Source of the DNA: an uncultured Alphaproteobacteria bacterium
GTDB lineage: Bacteria; Pseudomonadota; Alphaproteobacteria; Caulobacterales; Hyphomonadaceae
DNA: 32,704 bases
Assembly (NCBI GenBank): GCA_903831255.1
Contig: CAIKWZ010000059.1
Span: 1-32,704, forward strand
Reading direction: 5' to 3'
Positions 25,656 to 32,704 of the stretch are shown here, piece by piece; positions within the stretch are counted from its first letter, which is position 1, and every line of letters starts with the position of its first letter. The notes beneath the pieces were generated by a model. It ran no database searches, was not told where the DNA came from, and worked only from the letters and a program-made list of their open reading frames with translations. A program made the translations under genes and the position numbers.

Positions 25656-26020
25656 CAATCCCCACCCCGCCGCTTGGATCCGGGGATCGGCTGGCGGCCG
25701 CCATTGGAGATCTTGCCAAGACGATTGACGATCGCGCTAGCGCTCCAAACAATCGGTCCTACACCTCTCAACTTCTTGGCTTGGGACCCTCCGCGTGCGC
25801 AAAAAAACTCGGTGAGGAAGCCGTTGAAACCGCCCTTGCTATCGCCGGTCAGGATGCCGGATCAGTCGCCGCGGAGGCTGCAGACCTTCTCTATCATCTT
25901 CTGGTCGGCCTCCGGTCGCGGGGGGCAAGTCTTGACGCCGTGGCGGACATTCTGATCAGTCGATCGTCCCGATCCGGGCTTGAGGAAAAAGCGGCCCGCA
26001 CCCTTACTTCGCCGACCTGA
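25652..26020 (+). CDS. hisE: Phosphoribosyl-ATP diphosphatase
   Basis: A 122-residue HisE of the MazG-like all-alpha fold, catalysing the second step of histidine synthesis. The pattern [28 protein letters not shown] with the metal-binding EExxE motif, then [15 protein letters not shown], is typical. No hisI domain is fused and hisI is not in the window. The last 17 bases overlap the end of the convergent Smr gene. Confidence 0.94.
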   Translation: MTIPTPPLGSGDRLAAAIGDLAKTIDDRASAPNNRSYTSQLLGLGPSACAKKLGEEAVETALAIAGQDAGSVAAEAADLLYHLLVGLRSRGASLDAVADILISRSSRSGLEEKAARTLTSPT

Positions 26021-26588
26021 AGAACAGATAATAAGCGCCCTCACCACCGTGCCGATGACCTGCGATCGAGTAGCCAGATACCGCAGGCCTTATGTCGGGG
26101 ACAGATAACCAGTCCACGAAGCGTCGTTTGAGAAGTCCCGCCCCCTGGCGTCCCTTCCCTGTGATGACAAGCCCGCAACGACACCCAACGGCCTGCTGAC
26201 GAATGACAAAGCTCGTCAACTCACGAATAGCTTCATCCTCAGTCAATCCATGAAGGTCCAGGCGCGCCGTCACCTCGACGCGACTTCTGCGAACCCGCTT
26301 CAGCCCGGACATGTTCGCCGGCGGAGACTGTGGTTTTCCACCGATGGAGTTTAGCCGTCCGGGTCGCGTGACCGGCAGGCTTTTAACGACGACGGGCGTC
26401 TTCCTTCGGGCGCTAAGAGGCCCATTGCCTGGGGGTGGCGTCTCATCTGTCGTCAGAAGAGCACCGAATTCCGTTTCAAGCTCACTTACGGACGACACCC
26501 GGACTGGCTCGCGCTCCTCCAATGGGCGAACGGTCCTCGCGACCCGCCGCCACAATCCAAGCTCCTGATCGCCCAGACGTCGGACCAT
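26004..26588 (-). CDS. Smr-domain protein (MutS2 C-terminal-like)
   Basis: A 194-residue protein. The N-terminal half is a basic, Pro-rich, low-complexity linker. The C-terminal half is a stand-alone Smr domain: ARLDLHGLTEDEAIREL, then the LVITGKGRQGAGLLKRRF block and [22 protein letters not shown]. Smr domains bind or cleave nucleic acids, and recent work links related proteins to ribosome rescue, but this subfamily's role is not established. It sits downstream of the Tim44-like gene as in other alphaproteobacteria, but without the lytic transglycosylase gene often found between them. The 58-bp gap to that gene suggests co-transcription. Confidence 0.88.
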   Translation of the reverse strand: MVRRLGDQELGLWRRVARTVRPLEEREPVRVSSVSELETEFGALLTTDETPPPGNGPLSARRKTPVVVKSLPVTRPGRLNSIGGKPQSPPANMSGLKRVRRSRVEVTARLDLHGLTEDEAIRELTSFVIRQQAVGCRCGLVITGKGRQGAGLLKRRFVDWLSVPDIRPAVSGYSIAGHRHGGEGAYYLFFRSAK

Positions 26589-26646
26589 GAACTCCTACAC
26601 CCAAACCCTTGCACCCTCGTCCTTCAATGATCGGCGAGGAAGGCCT

Positions 26647-27255
26647 TCAGGCCATGGCGGACACTTCATCCAGAAGCCAGTTGGGATCCTTGCTCGAGAG
26701 GTTACGTTTAAAGGTCCAAATTTCGCGAGCCTCTCTTGTCGTTTCACCATCGCTCAGCTCTGCCTCAAAGGATACCGAGACCAAACCCGTACGGCCTCCC
26801 GCGAGTTCGGCCTCCGCTATTGAGGCCTTCCTTATCCGGAGCAGACGCATCGGCTCGGACGGCGTTTCTTCTCGCGCGGATATAGCGTCGCTGTAGGCCT
26901 CGAATACATCCTGATCGACCAGTGTCTTCAGAGCTTCACGATCGCCATCAGCGAACGCCGACACGATCAACTCATAAGCCCGGCGCGCCCCTCGGATGAA
27001 TTCATCCGGCGAGAATGTCGGATCAATCGACGCGATGGCTTCAAGGCCTGCAGCCGCTTCGCCCGTGAACGCGGGCCTGAGCCTGACCGGCGACGCCGTC
27101 TCTGCCCCATCCTCTGACGGCTCCGGCGCCCGTCGTACTGACTCTCGGCGCGTGCGCGCCGGCGGCTCCGCTCCCGTCTTCTGTCCAAGAACAGAATAAA
27201 GGCGGGATATCACAAACACCGCGACGGCGGTAAGGATAATGATCTCGATGTTCAA
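26647..27255 (-). CDS. Tim44/TimA-family inner-membrane protein
   Basis: A 202-residue protein: an N-terminal membrane anchor (IEIIILTAVAVFVISRLYSVLG), a charged linker (about 25-75), then the Tim44-like domain (FTGEAAAGLEAIASIDPTFSPDEF, ARRAYELIVSAFADGDREALKTLVDQDVFEAY, EIWTFKRNLSSKDPNWLLDEV). Bacterial members are related to mitochondrial Tim44 and thought to act in membrane protein handling. Divergent from secB across 157 bp, the usual alphaproteobacterial arrangement. Confidence 0.9.
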   Translation of the reverse strand: MNIEIIILTAVAVFVISRLYSVLGQKTGAEPPARTRRESVRRAPEPSEDGAETASPVRLRPAFTGEAAAGLEAIASIDPTFSPDEFIRGARRAYELIVSAFADGDREALKTLVDQDVFEAYSDAISAREETPSEPMRLLRIRKASIAEAELAGGRTGLVSVSFEAELSDGETTREAREIWTFKRNLSSKDPNWLLDEVSAMA

Positions 27256-27328
27256 GGTGCGCCTTCTTGTGTCTCTAGCCGTCCCGCTTCCAGTTCGGGA
27301 TGTGTACGCAATATAAGCACAAATGGCC

Positions 27329-27357
27329 TTGAGTCAGCCTTTGGTTGCTCGTATCGC
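27329..27357 (+). promoter_or_regulatory. Weak sigma-70-like promoter candidate for secB
   Basis: TTGAGT (27329-27334) and TATCGC (27352-27357), 17 bases apart, in the gap between the divergent Tim44-like gene and secB, about 55 bases before the secB ATG. Spacing is right but the -10 is poor. Confidence 0.2.
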
Positions 27358-27412
27358 CTGCACATGATAGCCGCCTCGTTCGTCTTTCCCGATAAACTCC
27401 CCTGGAATCTTC

Positions 27413-27928
27413 ATGACCGACGCCACTCCAGACATCGATCAACAGACGTCTCAACCGGGCTCTGAGCTAAAAACGCCGATGATCCGCGTGCTGGCGCAGT
27501 TTGCAAAAGACCTTTCGTTTGAAAATCCTGGTATTTTGGCTTCTCAACAGGGCGCTCAATCACCGGAGATTGAGTTGGGGATCGATGTTCGGGTTGATCC
27601 CGGTTCTCCTCAGGAGGGAATATTCAGCGTCGATCTGAGGCTCTCGGCCAAGGCCAAGCGCCAGGAATCGGTCGTTTTCATCATTGAGCTGATCTATACG
27701 GGCATATTCCAGCTACAGGATGCCCGTCAGCAGGATATTGAGCCAATGCTCCTCGTAGAGTGCCCGAGGCTTCTTTTCCCCTTTGCGCGCAGAGTGATCG
27801 CCGAAATCACGCGTGAAGGAGGTCATCCGCCTCTGCTCATAGATCCGATCGACTTCGTCGGCCTCTATCGCCAACAGCTGTCCGCTCAAAGACCTTCATC
27901 TGGCGCCGAGCAGCCTACCTCTGCGTAA
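27413..27928 (+). CDS. secB: Protein-export chaperone SecB
   Basis: A 171-residue SecB. It keeps preproteins unfolded and delivers them to SecA. Matching regions are IRVLAQFAKDLSFENPG, VFIIELIYTGIFQLQ, LLVECPRLLFPFARRVIAEITREGGHPPLLIDPIDFVGLY (in parts). N- and C-terminal tails are acidic or polar, as usual. It converges with dnaQ, with only six bases between the stop codons. Confidence 0.96.
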   Translation: MTDATPDIDQQTSQPGSELKTPMIRVLAQFAKDLSFENPGILASQQGAQSPEIELGIDVRVDPGSPQEGIFSVDLRLSAKAKRQESVVFIIELIYTGIFQLQDARQQDIEPMLLVECPRLLFPFARRVIAEITREGGHPPLLIDPIDFVGLYRQQLSAQRPSSGAEQPTSA

Positions 27929-27934
27929 TTGGAA

Positions 27935-28639
27935 TCATCGGTCGACCGCGTAGTCGGAAAGCCAGATGGCGTCAGGTATCATGCCTTCTATGAACCTCTG
28001 GTGAGCTTTGGCTTCGTCAGAGGTCAGTCTTGACCGGTTCTTGCTATGACGCTGTGCGCGTCGTTCCGATGGAGCGCGTTCCTGATCCGGTCTGACGTGG
28101 TATGAGAATTCAAAGGCGTGCTCGCGCCCGCCCGTCAGTTCCAGATAAACCATGGAGAGAAGACGGGCGTCTTTCAAAGCTCCATGCAACTCCCGTCCCT
28201 CGATGGAAACGCCAAAGCGTTTGCATACCGCATCCAGCGATGCGGGTGATCCAGGCCGGTGCTGGCGAGCAAGAACAAGGGTGTCAATAAAGCGATCTTT
28301 GGGCACTTCAGAGCGCCCCAGCAGGCAAAGCTCTGAATTCAAAAACATCCTGTCAAACTCTGCATTATGAGCGACGATCGGATCGGTTCCCAGAAAGTCC
28401 ATTAGTCTGTCGACGACGTCAGGATGGGAGAACGGAGGCCTATTTCGGAGAATTTCATTGGTGATCCCGGTGATCCTCACCGTCGCCTCGCTGACGGGAC
28501 GACCAGGATTCACGTAGATCTGGAACTCTCGCCCCGTCGGCATGCGATTGATCATTTCCACGCAGCCGAGCTCTACAATTCGATCTCCCGACTTAGGGTC
28601 GAGACCGGTCGTCTCCGTATCGAACGCGACCTCTCTCAT
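27935..28639 (-). CDS. dnaQ: DNA polymerase III epsilon subunit (3'-5' proofreading exonuclease)
   Basis: A 234-residue DEDDh exonuclease: Exo I VAFDTETTGL (Asp7, Glu9), Exo II VAHNAEFDRMFLN, Exo III HGALKDARLLSMVYLEL. The C-terminal 70 residues, after a basic linker, should bind the alpha subunit (DnaE). The ATG at 28639 lies seven bases after the coaE stop. AAGGGG ten bases upstream, inside the end of coaE, is the ribosome site; a GTG one codon earlier is an alternative. Last gene of the ppsR-maf-aroE-coaE-dnaQ run. Confidence 0.95.
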   Translation of the reverse strand: MREVAFDTETTGLDPKSGDRIVELGCVEMINRMPTGREFQIYVNPGRPVSEATVRITGITNEILRNRPPFSHPDVVDRLMDFLGTDPIVAHNAEFDRMFLNSELCLLGRSEVPKDRFIDTLVLARQHRPGSPASLDAVCKRFGVSIEGRELHGALKDARLLSMVYLELTGGREHAFEFSYHVRPDQERAPSERRAQRHSKNRSRLTSDEAKAHQRFIEGMIPDAIWLSDYAVDR

Positions 28640-28646
28640 CACCGTA

Positions 28647-29279
28647 TCACCCCTTGCGATCCTCACTCCAAACGCCTGCAGTCGCCACATCGCTCCTGAG
28701 CGTACGCAGAACTGCGTCGACCTGAGCCTCTGCGTATTCAAGGCCGAGACTGGTGTCGATCACGAAATCTGCCCGCTGACGTTTCTCTTTATCTGGAAGC
28801 TGACGCGTCAAAATCTCACCCAGCTGCGCGGGGGTTAACTGACCTCGAGCCAGGACACGTTCACGCTGAACATCCTCTGGGGCCGTGACGACAACCACAT
28901 AATCGACACGCTTATCGCCACCGGTCTCGTAAAGCAGAGGCACGTCCAGAACGATGATTTCAGCACCCTGCGACACCGCCTTTTCGAGAAACGATACCTG
29001 AAGACCCGAAACTATCGGATGAATGATTTGTTCCAGACGCTTCATCGCTTCAGAATCGCCAACTACCCGCTCACGCAGTTTCGAGCGGTCAATACCGCCC
29101 TGAGCGTCGAGGACATCTGGAAACGCCTCACTCACCGCCTTAACAGCCGCTCCTCCAGGGGCGTAGACTTGATGAACCGCCGCATCAGCGTCGTAAACCG
29201 GCACGCCTCGAGCTGAAAACATCGACGCAGTTGTCGACTTGCCCATCCCTATGGAGCCGGTGAGACCCAGCTTGATCAT
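28647..29279 (-). CDS. coaE: Dephospho-CoA kinase
   Basis: A 210-residue P-loop kinase for the last step of coenzyme A synthesis. Walker A is [38 protein letters not shown] and [14 protein letters not shown] follow. Its ATG directly abuts the aroE stop (TGA then ATG, no gap), and dnaQ follows after seven bases. Confidence 0.96.
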   Translation of the reverse strand: MIKLGLTGSIGMGKSTTASMFSARGVPVYDADAAVHQVYAPGGAAVKAVSEAFPDVLDAQGGIDRSKLRERVVGDSEAMKRLEQIIHPIVSGLQVSFLEKAVSQGAEIIVLDVPLLYETGGDKRVDYVVVVTAPEDVQRERVLARGQLTPAQLGEILTRQLPDKEKRQRADFVIDTSLGLEYAEAQVDAVLRTLRSDVATAGVWSEDRKG

Positions 29280-30116
29280 TCAAGCTCCTAATGACACCGC
29301 CGACCGACAGCGGACCAGTGCGTCTTCAACATCGGGCTCACAGTTAAACCACAGTCGGAAGGACGCTGCCGCCTGATACACTAACATCGGTAAGCCATCA
29401 TGGGCTCGCCAGCCCGCGTTTGAAGCTATTTGTAGGCCGTTCTGAGCCGCCGGGCCGTACGACATGTCGAAAAACAGTCTCCCCTCGCCTGGCGATAGCT
29501 GGAGTTCAATGGAACCGGAATGTCCGAAACTTGCGCTGTTCACGATAAGCGCTGCGTCCTCTGAAAACGCCTGCAAATCAGATAATCCCCCGATCTCCGG
29601 TGATATTCCGAGATCTCCCGCCATTTCTTCTGCGCGCTCTGGGGTGCGATTTATCAGTCGAATAATTGCCCCTAAACGTTCAAGCGTCACGCTGGCAGCC
29701 CTCGCTGCGCCGCCAGCTCCGATCACGACAATGGGCTTTTTGTTCACTGCCTTTATATTGAGGTGTCCAAGCGCCCGATCCAACCCTTCCACATCCGTAT
29801 TATGCGCAATCCAGTCTCCGTTATCCCTTCCCACAAGCGTATTCGCAGCTCCGATACGTTCGACAAGGTCCGTTCGTTCGGAGGCCGCTTGTGCTGCATC
29901 GAGTTTGTGGGGGAGGGTCACATTCAGACCCATAAATCCCGATCTTCTCAATGCCTGGAGATCGTCTGAGGCTTTCGGTGAGCTCAGCCTCAGTGGGACA
30001 TAAACCGCATCAATGGCCTGCTCTTGCAGCCATCGGTTGTGGATCAGCGGTGAGAGAGAATGAGATACCGGATCTCCGACAACTCCATAAAGCTGCGTGC
30101 GTCCCGAGATCTTCAT
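29280..30116 (-). CDS. aroE: Shikimate dehydrogenase (NADP+)
   Basis: A 278-residue AroE: substrate site GDPVSHSLSPLIHNRWL, catalytic Lys in LNVTLPHKLDAA, NADP-binding VIGAGGAARAA and the basic NRTPERAEE that favours NADP+. It reduces 3-dehydroshikimate to shikimate. Its ATG overlaps the maf stop by four bases (30113-30116), and coaE follows with zero spacing. Confidence 0.96.
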   Translation of the reverse strand: MKISGRTQLYGVVGDPVSHSLSPLIHNRWLQEQAIDAVYVPLRLSSPKASDDLQALRRSGFMGLNVTLPHKLDAAQAASERTDLVERIGAANTLVGRDNGDWIAHNTDVEGLDRALGHLNIKAVNKKPIVVIGAGGAARAASVTLERLGAIIRLINRTPERAEEMAGDLGISPEIGGLSDLQAFSEDAALIVNSASFGHSGSIELQLSPGEGRLFFDMSYGPAAQNGLQIASNAGWRAHDGLPMLVYQAAASFRLWFNCEPDVEDALVRCRSAVSLGA

Positions 30117-30727
30117 GTGCGTACCGCACCGATTTCCCGAAGCCAGGCTAGCAGGGGCAATAGCGGCAGGCCTAAGATTGAGAAGTAATCTCCCTCTATA
30201 CGTTCGAACAGATGAATTCCGGTCTTTTCGATCTGATAAGCTCCGACGCTGGCTAGTATGTCGTCGCCTTCAGCCTCCACAAAATCGTCTATAAACTGAG
30301 GTGCCAGCCGTCTCATTGTTAAGCGTGGCCGGACCAGGTGTTTCCAGACCACCCGTCCCTCGATGCACCCAACGACCGCCGTTTGAAGATAATGCGATCT
30401 GCCAGATAACTCCAAGAGACGCTCCTTGGCTTCATGGCGGGTCGATGGTTTGTCGAAACCTTTGCCATCAAGATCGAGGATTTGGTCTGCGCCAATCACA
30501 ATTCCTTGCATTGTCTGACTTACCCGAAGGGCTTTCATCTCAGCGAGAATGACAGCCTGATCCGATAGACTTACGCCATCGCTTCGCATCGCGTCTTTCG
30601 CGGCGACTTCATCAACGTGAGATGTCATCGTTTCGAAATCAATCCCGGCGTTCGACAGCAGTTCACGTCTGATTTTGCTCTGGGAAGCAAGGATCAGACG
30701 CCTGTGCGAGGTTGCGTCTTGGGTCAT
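30113..30727 (-). CDS. Maf-family nucleoside triphosphate pyrophosphatase
   Basis: A 204-residue Maf protein: LILASQSKIRRELLSNAGIDFE at the N-terminus, VIGADQILDLDG with the catalytic Asp, KPSTRHEAKERLLELSGRSHYLQTAV, and GAYQIEKTGIHLFERIEGDYFSILGLPLLPLL. Maf enzymes hydrolyse modified or canonical pyrimidine NTPs (dTTP/UTP or m7GTP subtypes); I cannot assign the subtype. It overlaps both neighbours by four bases (ATGA). Confidence 0.93.
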   Translation of the reverse strand: MTQDATSHRRLILASQSKIRRELLSNAGIDFETMTSHVDEVAAKDAMRSDGVSLSDQAVILAEMKALRVSQTMQGIVIGADQILDLDGKGFDKPSTRHEAKERLLELSGRSHYLQTAVVGCIEGRVVWKHLVRPRLTMRRLAPQFIDDFVEAEGDDILASVGAYQIEKTGIHLFERIEGDYFSILGLPLLPLLAWLREIGAVRT

Positions 30728-31542
30728 CGCCTGCTCTCCTGAATGATGTTCAGGATTGCTGCGGCTGTTTCCTCAACTGATCGCCGGCTGACATCAATTG
30801 TCGGCCATTTCATTCGCACAAACAGCCTGTTGGCGTGAACGAGTTCATTCTTCACCGCATCTTCGTCAGCATAAACCGTTTCATGCTGTTCTTGCAGCGA
30901 CAAAAGACGATGCTTTCTGATCTGAACGAGACGATCAGGGGTTATCTTCAGGCCGACAACCAATGGAGCGTTATCCGACAGAATTTCCTCGGGAAGCTCA
31001 ACTCCCGGCACGATTGGAATGTTGGCGGCCTTCACTCCGCGATTTCCAAGGTAAACACAGGTCGGCGTCTTGGACGTGCGGCTAACGCCCACCAGCACCA
31101 CATCAGCGTTTCTCAAGGTCAAAGTGTTTTGACCATCATCGTGCTGGAGGGCGAAGTTGATCGATTCCATCCGTGCAAAGTACTCCGCATCAAGGTGATG
31201 CTGACCAGCGACTTTGTGAGCGGATTTGAGGCCCAAGTATCGGCTTAGAACATCAACAGCTGAATCAATGACGGGTAACGTCGGACACGATATGGCTCTG
31301 CAGTAGTTCTCGAGATAGGTTCTAAGTTCCTCATTCGTGATGGTGTAGAAGACCACCCCAGGTGCGCTTTCTATCTCCTTCAGGACTCGCTCGAGCTGCC
31401 GTTTCGAACGGATCAGGTAGTAGTTATGTTCGAGAGGTGCGACGTGATCGAACTGAGCGCAAGCAGCCCTCATCACAGCATTCAAAGTCTCCCCGGTGGA
31501 GTCAGAAACGAGGTGAACGTTGAAATACGTTTCTAGCGACAT
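30724..31542 (-). CDS. ppsR: Pyruvate, phosphate dikinase regulatory protein (DUF299)
   Basis: A 272-residue bifunctional serine/threonine kinase and pyrophosphorylase family that switches PPDK or PEP synthetase on and off. Typical elements are VHLVSDSTGETLNAVMRAA at the N-terminus, AGQHHLDAEYFARMESINFAL, the P-loop GVSRTSKTPTCVYLGNRG and RMKWPTIDVSRRSVEETAA. Whether the target is PpdK or PpsA is not decidable here. It is the first gene left of the putative origin, the same position as the DUF299 gene beside the Caulobacter origin. It overlaps maf by four bases. Confidence 0.95.
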   Translation of the reverse strand: MSLETYFNVHLVSDSTGETLNAVMRAACAQFDHVAPLEHNYYLIRSKRQLERVLKEIESAPGVVFYTITNEELRTYLENYCRAISCPTLPVIDSAVDVLSRYLGLKSAHKVAGQHHLDAEYFARMESINFALQHDDGQNTLTLRNADVVLVGVSRTSKTPTCVYLGNRGVKAANIPIVPGVELPEEILSDNAPLVVGLKITPDRLVQIRKHRLLSLQEQHETVYADEDAVKNELVHANRLFVRMKWPTIDVSRRSVEETAAAILNIIQESRR

Positions 31543-31685
31543 GCGCCGGTCCTGACTGAATTACTCAATGGACTGGTTAGCCTTCTGAGGAGCTTCTGTT
31601 AACAACTTTCGATGGAGTCGGCTCACCACTTTTCGTTCACAGCGTTCTCGACATGTGAGCTCCATGACGAGTGGTCGTTCGTCTG

Positions 31686-31701
31686 TTAATCACTTTTTAA
31701 C
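31686..31701 (+). promoter_or_regulatory. CtrA binding box 1
   Basis: TTAA-TCACTTT-TTAAC: exact match to the full CtrA consensus TTAA-N7-TTAAC, inside the putative origin. Confidence 0.7.
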
Positions 31702-31720
31702 CAGTCGCCAAAAGGCGTTC

Positions 31721-31736
31721 TTAAGACGCTGTTAAC
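31721..31736 (+). promoter_or_regulatory. CtrA binding box 2
   Basis: TTAA-GACGCTG-TTAAC: second exact full CtrA consensus, same orientation as box 1 and 35 bp downstream of it, measured start to start. Confidence 0.7.
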
Positions 31737-31791
31737 TATGTTTTTTCGTGACAGCGCTTATGGGGTGTCGACCCCGCACCACAATCATTGA

Positions 31792-31812
31792 TGTGAATGA
31801 GGCTGTGGGTAA
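31792..31812 (-). promoter_or_regulatory. Pair of DnaA-box-like nonamers
   Basis: On the minus strand TTACCCACA (31804-31812) and TCATTCACA (31792-31800) each differ from TTATNCACA at one position. They share orientation and are three bases apart, about one helical turn from start to start. Weak individually, more credible as a pair in a putative origin. Confidence 0.4.
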
Positions 31813-31911
31813 CCAGCCGCCTGTCAGCGATGATCAAGTTATCGACCGACTAGAAGACACTAGAATCTCTCTTTAAGAGTCTTATTCCTTAATCAGACAA
31901 GTGAAGCCGAA

Positions 31912-32704
31912 ATGCGCGACAAAAAACTTTTGAGAGCGCTGCGTGGCGTGAAGGACGAAACGCCTCCGGTCTGGCTCATGAGGCAAGCAGGACGACATCT
32001 CCCGGAGTATCGCGAACTCAGAGCAAGAGCTCGTGACTTTCTGGACTTTTGCTACTCCCCTTCCCTTGCTGCCGAAGCGACACTTCAGCCTGTCAGACGC
32101 TATGACATGGATGGCGCTATCCTGTTCGCCGATATTCTGCTGGTTCTTGACGCTCTGGGACGGGGTGTACGATTTCTCGAAGGTGAAGGCCCCCGAGTTG
32201 ATCCGGTCGAGCGCGGTCGAGATCTAGAGGCCGTTAGTCTTTCAACAGCTATGAATCGATTGGCTCCTATTGGAGAGACTGTGTCTCGCGTTCGCGCTGA
32301 ACTTTCTAACGATGCGACGCTTATAGGTTTTGCAGGAGCTCCCTGGACCGTCGCCGTTTATGCGATTGAGGGAAGAGGCGGCACTGATAAAACCCTGGCT
32401 CGTCAGTTCGGTTATCGAAATCCATCTGAATTGGAGCGGATCCTCGATCGCCTTGTAGATGTGTCCGCTCATTATCTTCACATGCAGGTGGAAGCAGGCG
32501 CCGATGTCGTCATGTTGTTTGACAGCTGGGCAGAGGGCCTACCTGAAGATGTTTTTGACGCTTGGGTGATTGAGCCGACGAGAAAACTGATCAGTCGATT
32601 ACGTGACCTTGGGGTGAAGGCGCCCATTATTGGTTTTCCCCGTGGTTCCGGCGGTATGATGCCTGAGTATGCAGAACGTACGGGTGCTGATGCGATAGGT
32701 TTGG
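31912..32704 (+). CDS. hemE: Uroporphyrinogen decarboxylase, 3' end cut by window edge
   Basis: The first 264 codons of about 345 are present, with no stop before the edge. HemE converts uroporphyrinogen III to coproporphyrinogen III in haem synthesis. Landmarks are VWLMRQAGRHLPEYRELRA (substrate-binding arginines), ILFADILLVLDALG with the catalytic Asp, FAGAPWTVAVYAIEG, DVVMLFDSWAEGL and IGFPRGSGG. The start at 31912 (MRDKKLLRALRG) has only a weak GTGAAG upstream. It is divergent from ppsR across the putative origin, as in Caulobacter. Confidence 0.96.
   Translation, partial: MRDKKLLRALRGVKDETPPVWLMRQAGRHLPEYRELRARARDFLDFCYSPSLAAEATLQPVRRYDMDGAILFADILLVLDALGRGVRFLEGEGPRVDPVERGRDLEAVSLSTAMNRLAPIGETVSRVRAELSNDATLIGFAGAPWTVAVYAIEGRGGTDKTLARQFGYRNPSELERILDRLVDVSAHYLHMQVEAGADVVMLFDSWAEGLPEDVFDAWVIEPTRKLISRLRDLGVKAPIIGFPRGSGGMMPEYAERTGADAIGL

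Larger units (their letters stand above)
31543..31911. other. Putative chromosome replication origin (oriC) between ppsR and hemE
   Basis: This 369-bp gap has no gene. It is locally AT-richer than its flanks and holds two exact CtrA boxes (31686-31701 and 31721-31736), a further TTAAC half-site (31599-31603), two adjacent DnaA-like nonamers (31792-31812), a T6 tract (31741-31746), and GANTC methylation sites at 31615, 31863 and 31877. In Caulobacter crescentus the origin is in the same place, between hemE and the DUF299 gene, with CtrA and DnaA sites and the hemE promoter inside it. The gap must also carry promoters for ppsR and hemE. Assignment is by synteny plus motifs; no dnaA gene is in the window. 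Confidence 0.75.

Overview
The window is a dense, ordinary-looking alphaproteobacterial chromosome segment (about 37 protein genes, no tRNA, rRNA, insertion sequence, phage or CRISPR seen). Gene content and order point to an aerobic, flagellated alphaproteobacterium that uses CtrA for cell-cycle control, in the Caulobacterales/Hyphomonadales/Parvularculales direction. The reasons are the block hemE | ppsR-maf-aroE-coaE-dnaQ | secB | Tim44-like | Smr, the hisBHAFE cluster, a DUF1217 flagellar gene, and full CtrA boxes (TTAA-N7-TTAAC). In Caulobacter crescentus the gap between hemE and the ppsR (DUF299) gene is the chromosome origin. The equivalent gap here (31543-31911) carries two exact CtrA boxes, two adjacent DnaA-like boxes and GANTC methylation sites, so I read it as the likely oriC. 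The window would then be origin-proximal on one replication arm.

Layout. 1-2627: a partial BON-domain lipoprotein and rsmI on the minus strand, divergent from an LppC-family lipoprotein. 2664-6215 (minus): rph, a class A beta-lactamase, rdgB and hemW, read as one operon; the beta-lactamase overlaps rph by four bases and separates it from rdgB. 6295-12434: the heat-shock block hrcA-grpE, then a lone flagellar DUF1217 gene on the opposite strand with a CtrA-like box, then dnaK and dnaJ. 12632-17128: an orphan oligosaccharide flippase, dapB, an amidase, and a DUF2244-gloA pair. 17681-20467: nth (endonuclease III), an unassigned ATP-grasp ligase, and an adenosine/sugar kinase of the PfkB family. 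20500-22518: hslV-hslU protease. 22771-26020: hisB-hisH-hisA-hisF-hisE. 26004-27928: Smr-domain protein, Tim44-like protein, secB. 27935-31542 (minus): ppsR-maf-aroE-coaE-dnaQ, almost all joined by ATGA overlaps or zero-base junctions. 31543-31911: putative origin. 31912 to the end: hemE, cut by the window edge.

Functionally the region combines protein quality control (HrcA, GrpE, DnaK, DnaJ, HslUV, SecB), nucleotide-pool and RNA housekeeping (RdgB, Maf, Rph, RsmI), DNA repair and proofreading (Nth, DnaQ), amino-acid and cofactor synthesis (His, DapB, AroE, CoaE, HemE, HemW) and envelope functions. I found no clearly novel multi-gene system. The points most worth a second look are the putative origin, the beta-lactamase embedded in the rph-rdgB-hemW operon, the CtrA-like box in front of the isolated flagellar gene, a perfect 14-bp palindrome upstream of dnaK, and the uncharacterised ATP-grasp enzyme.
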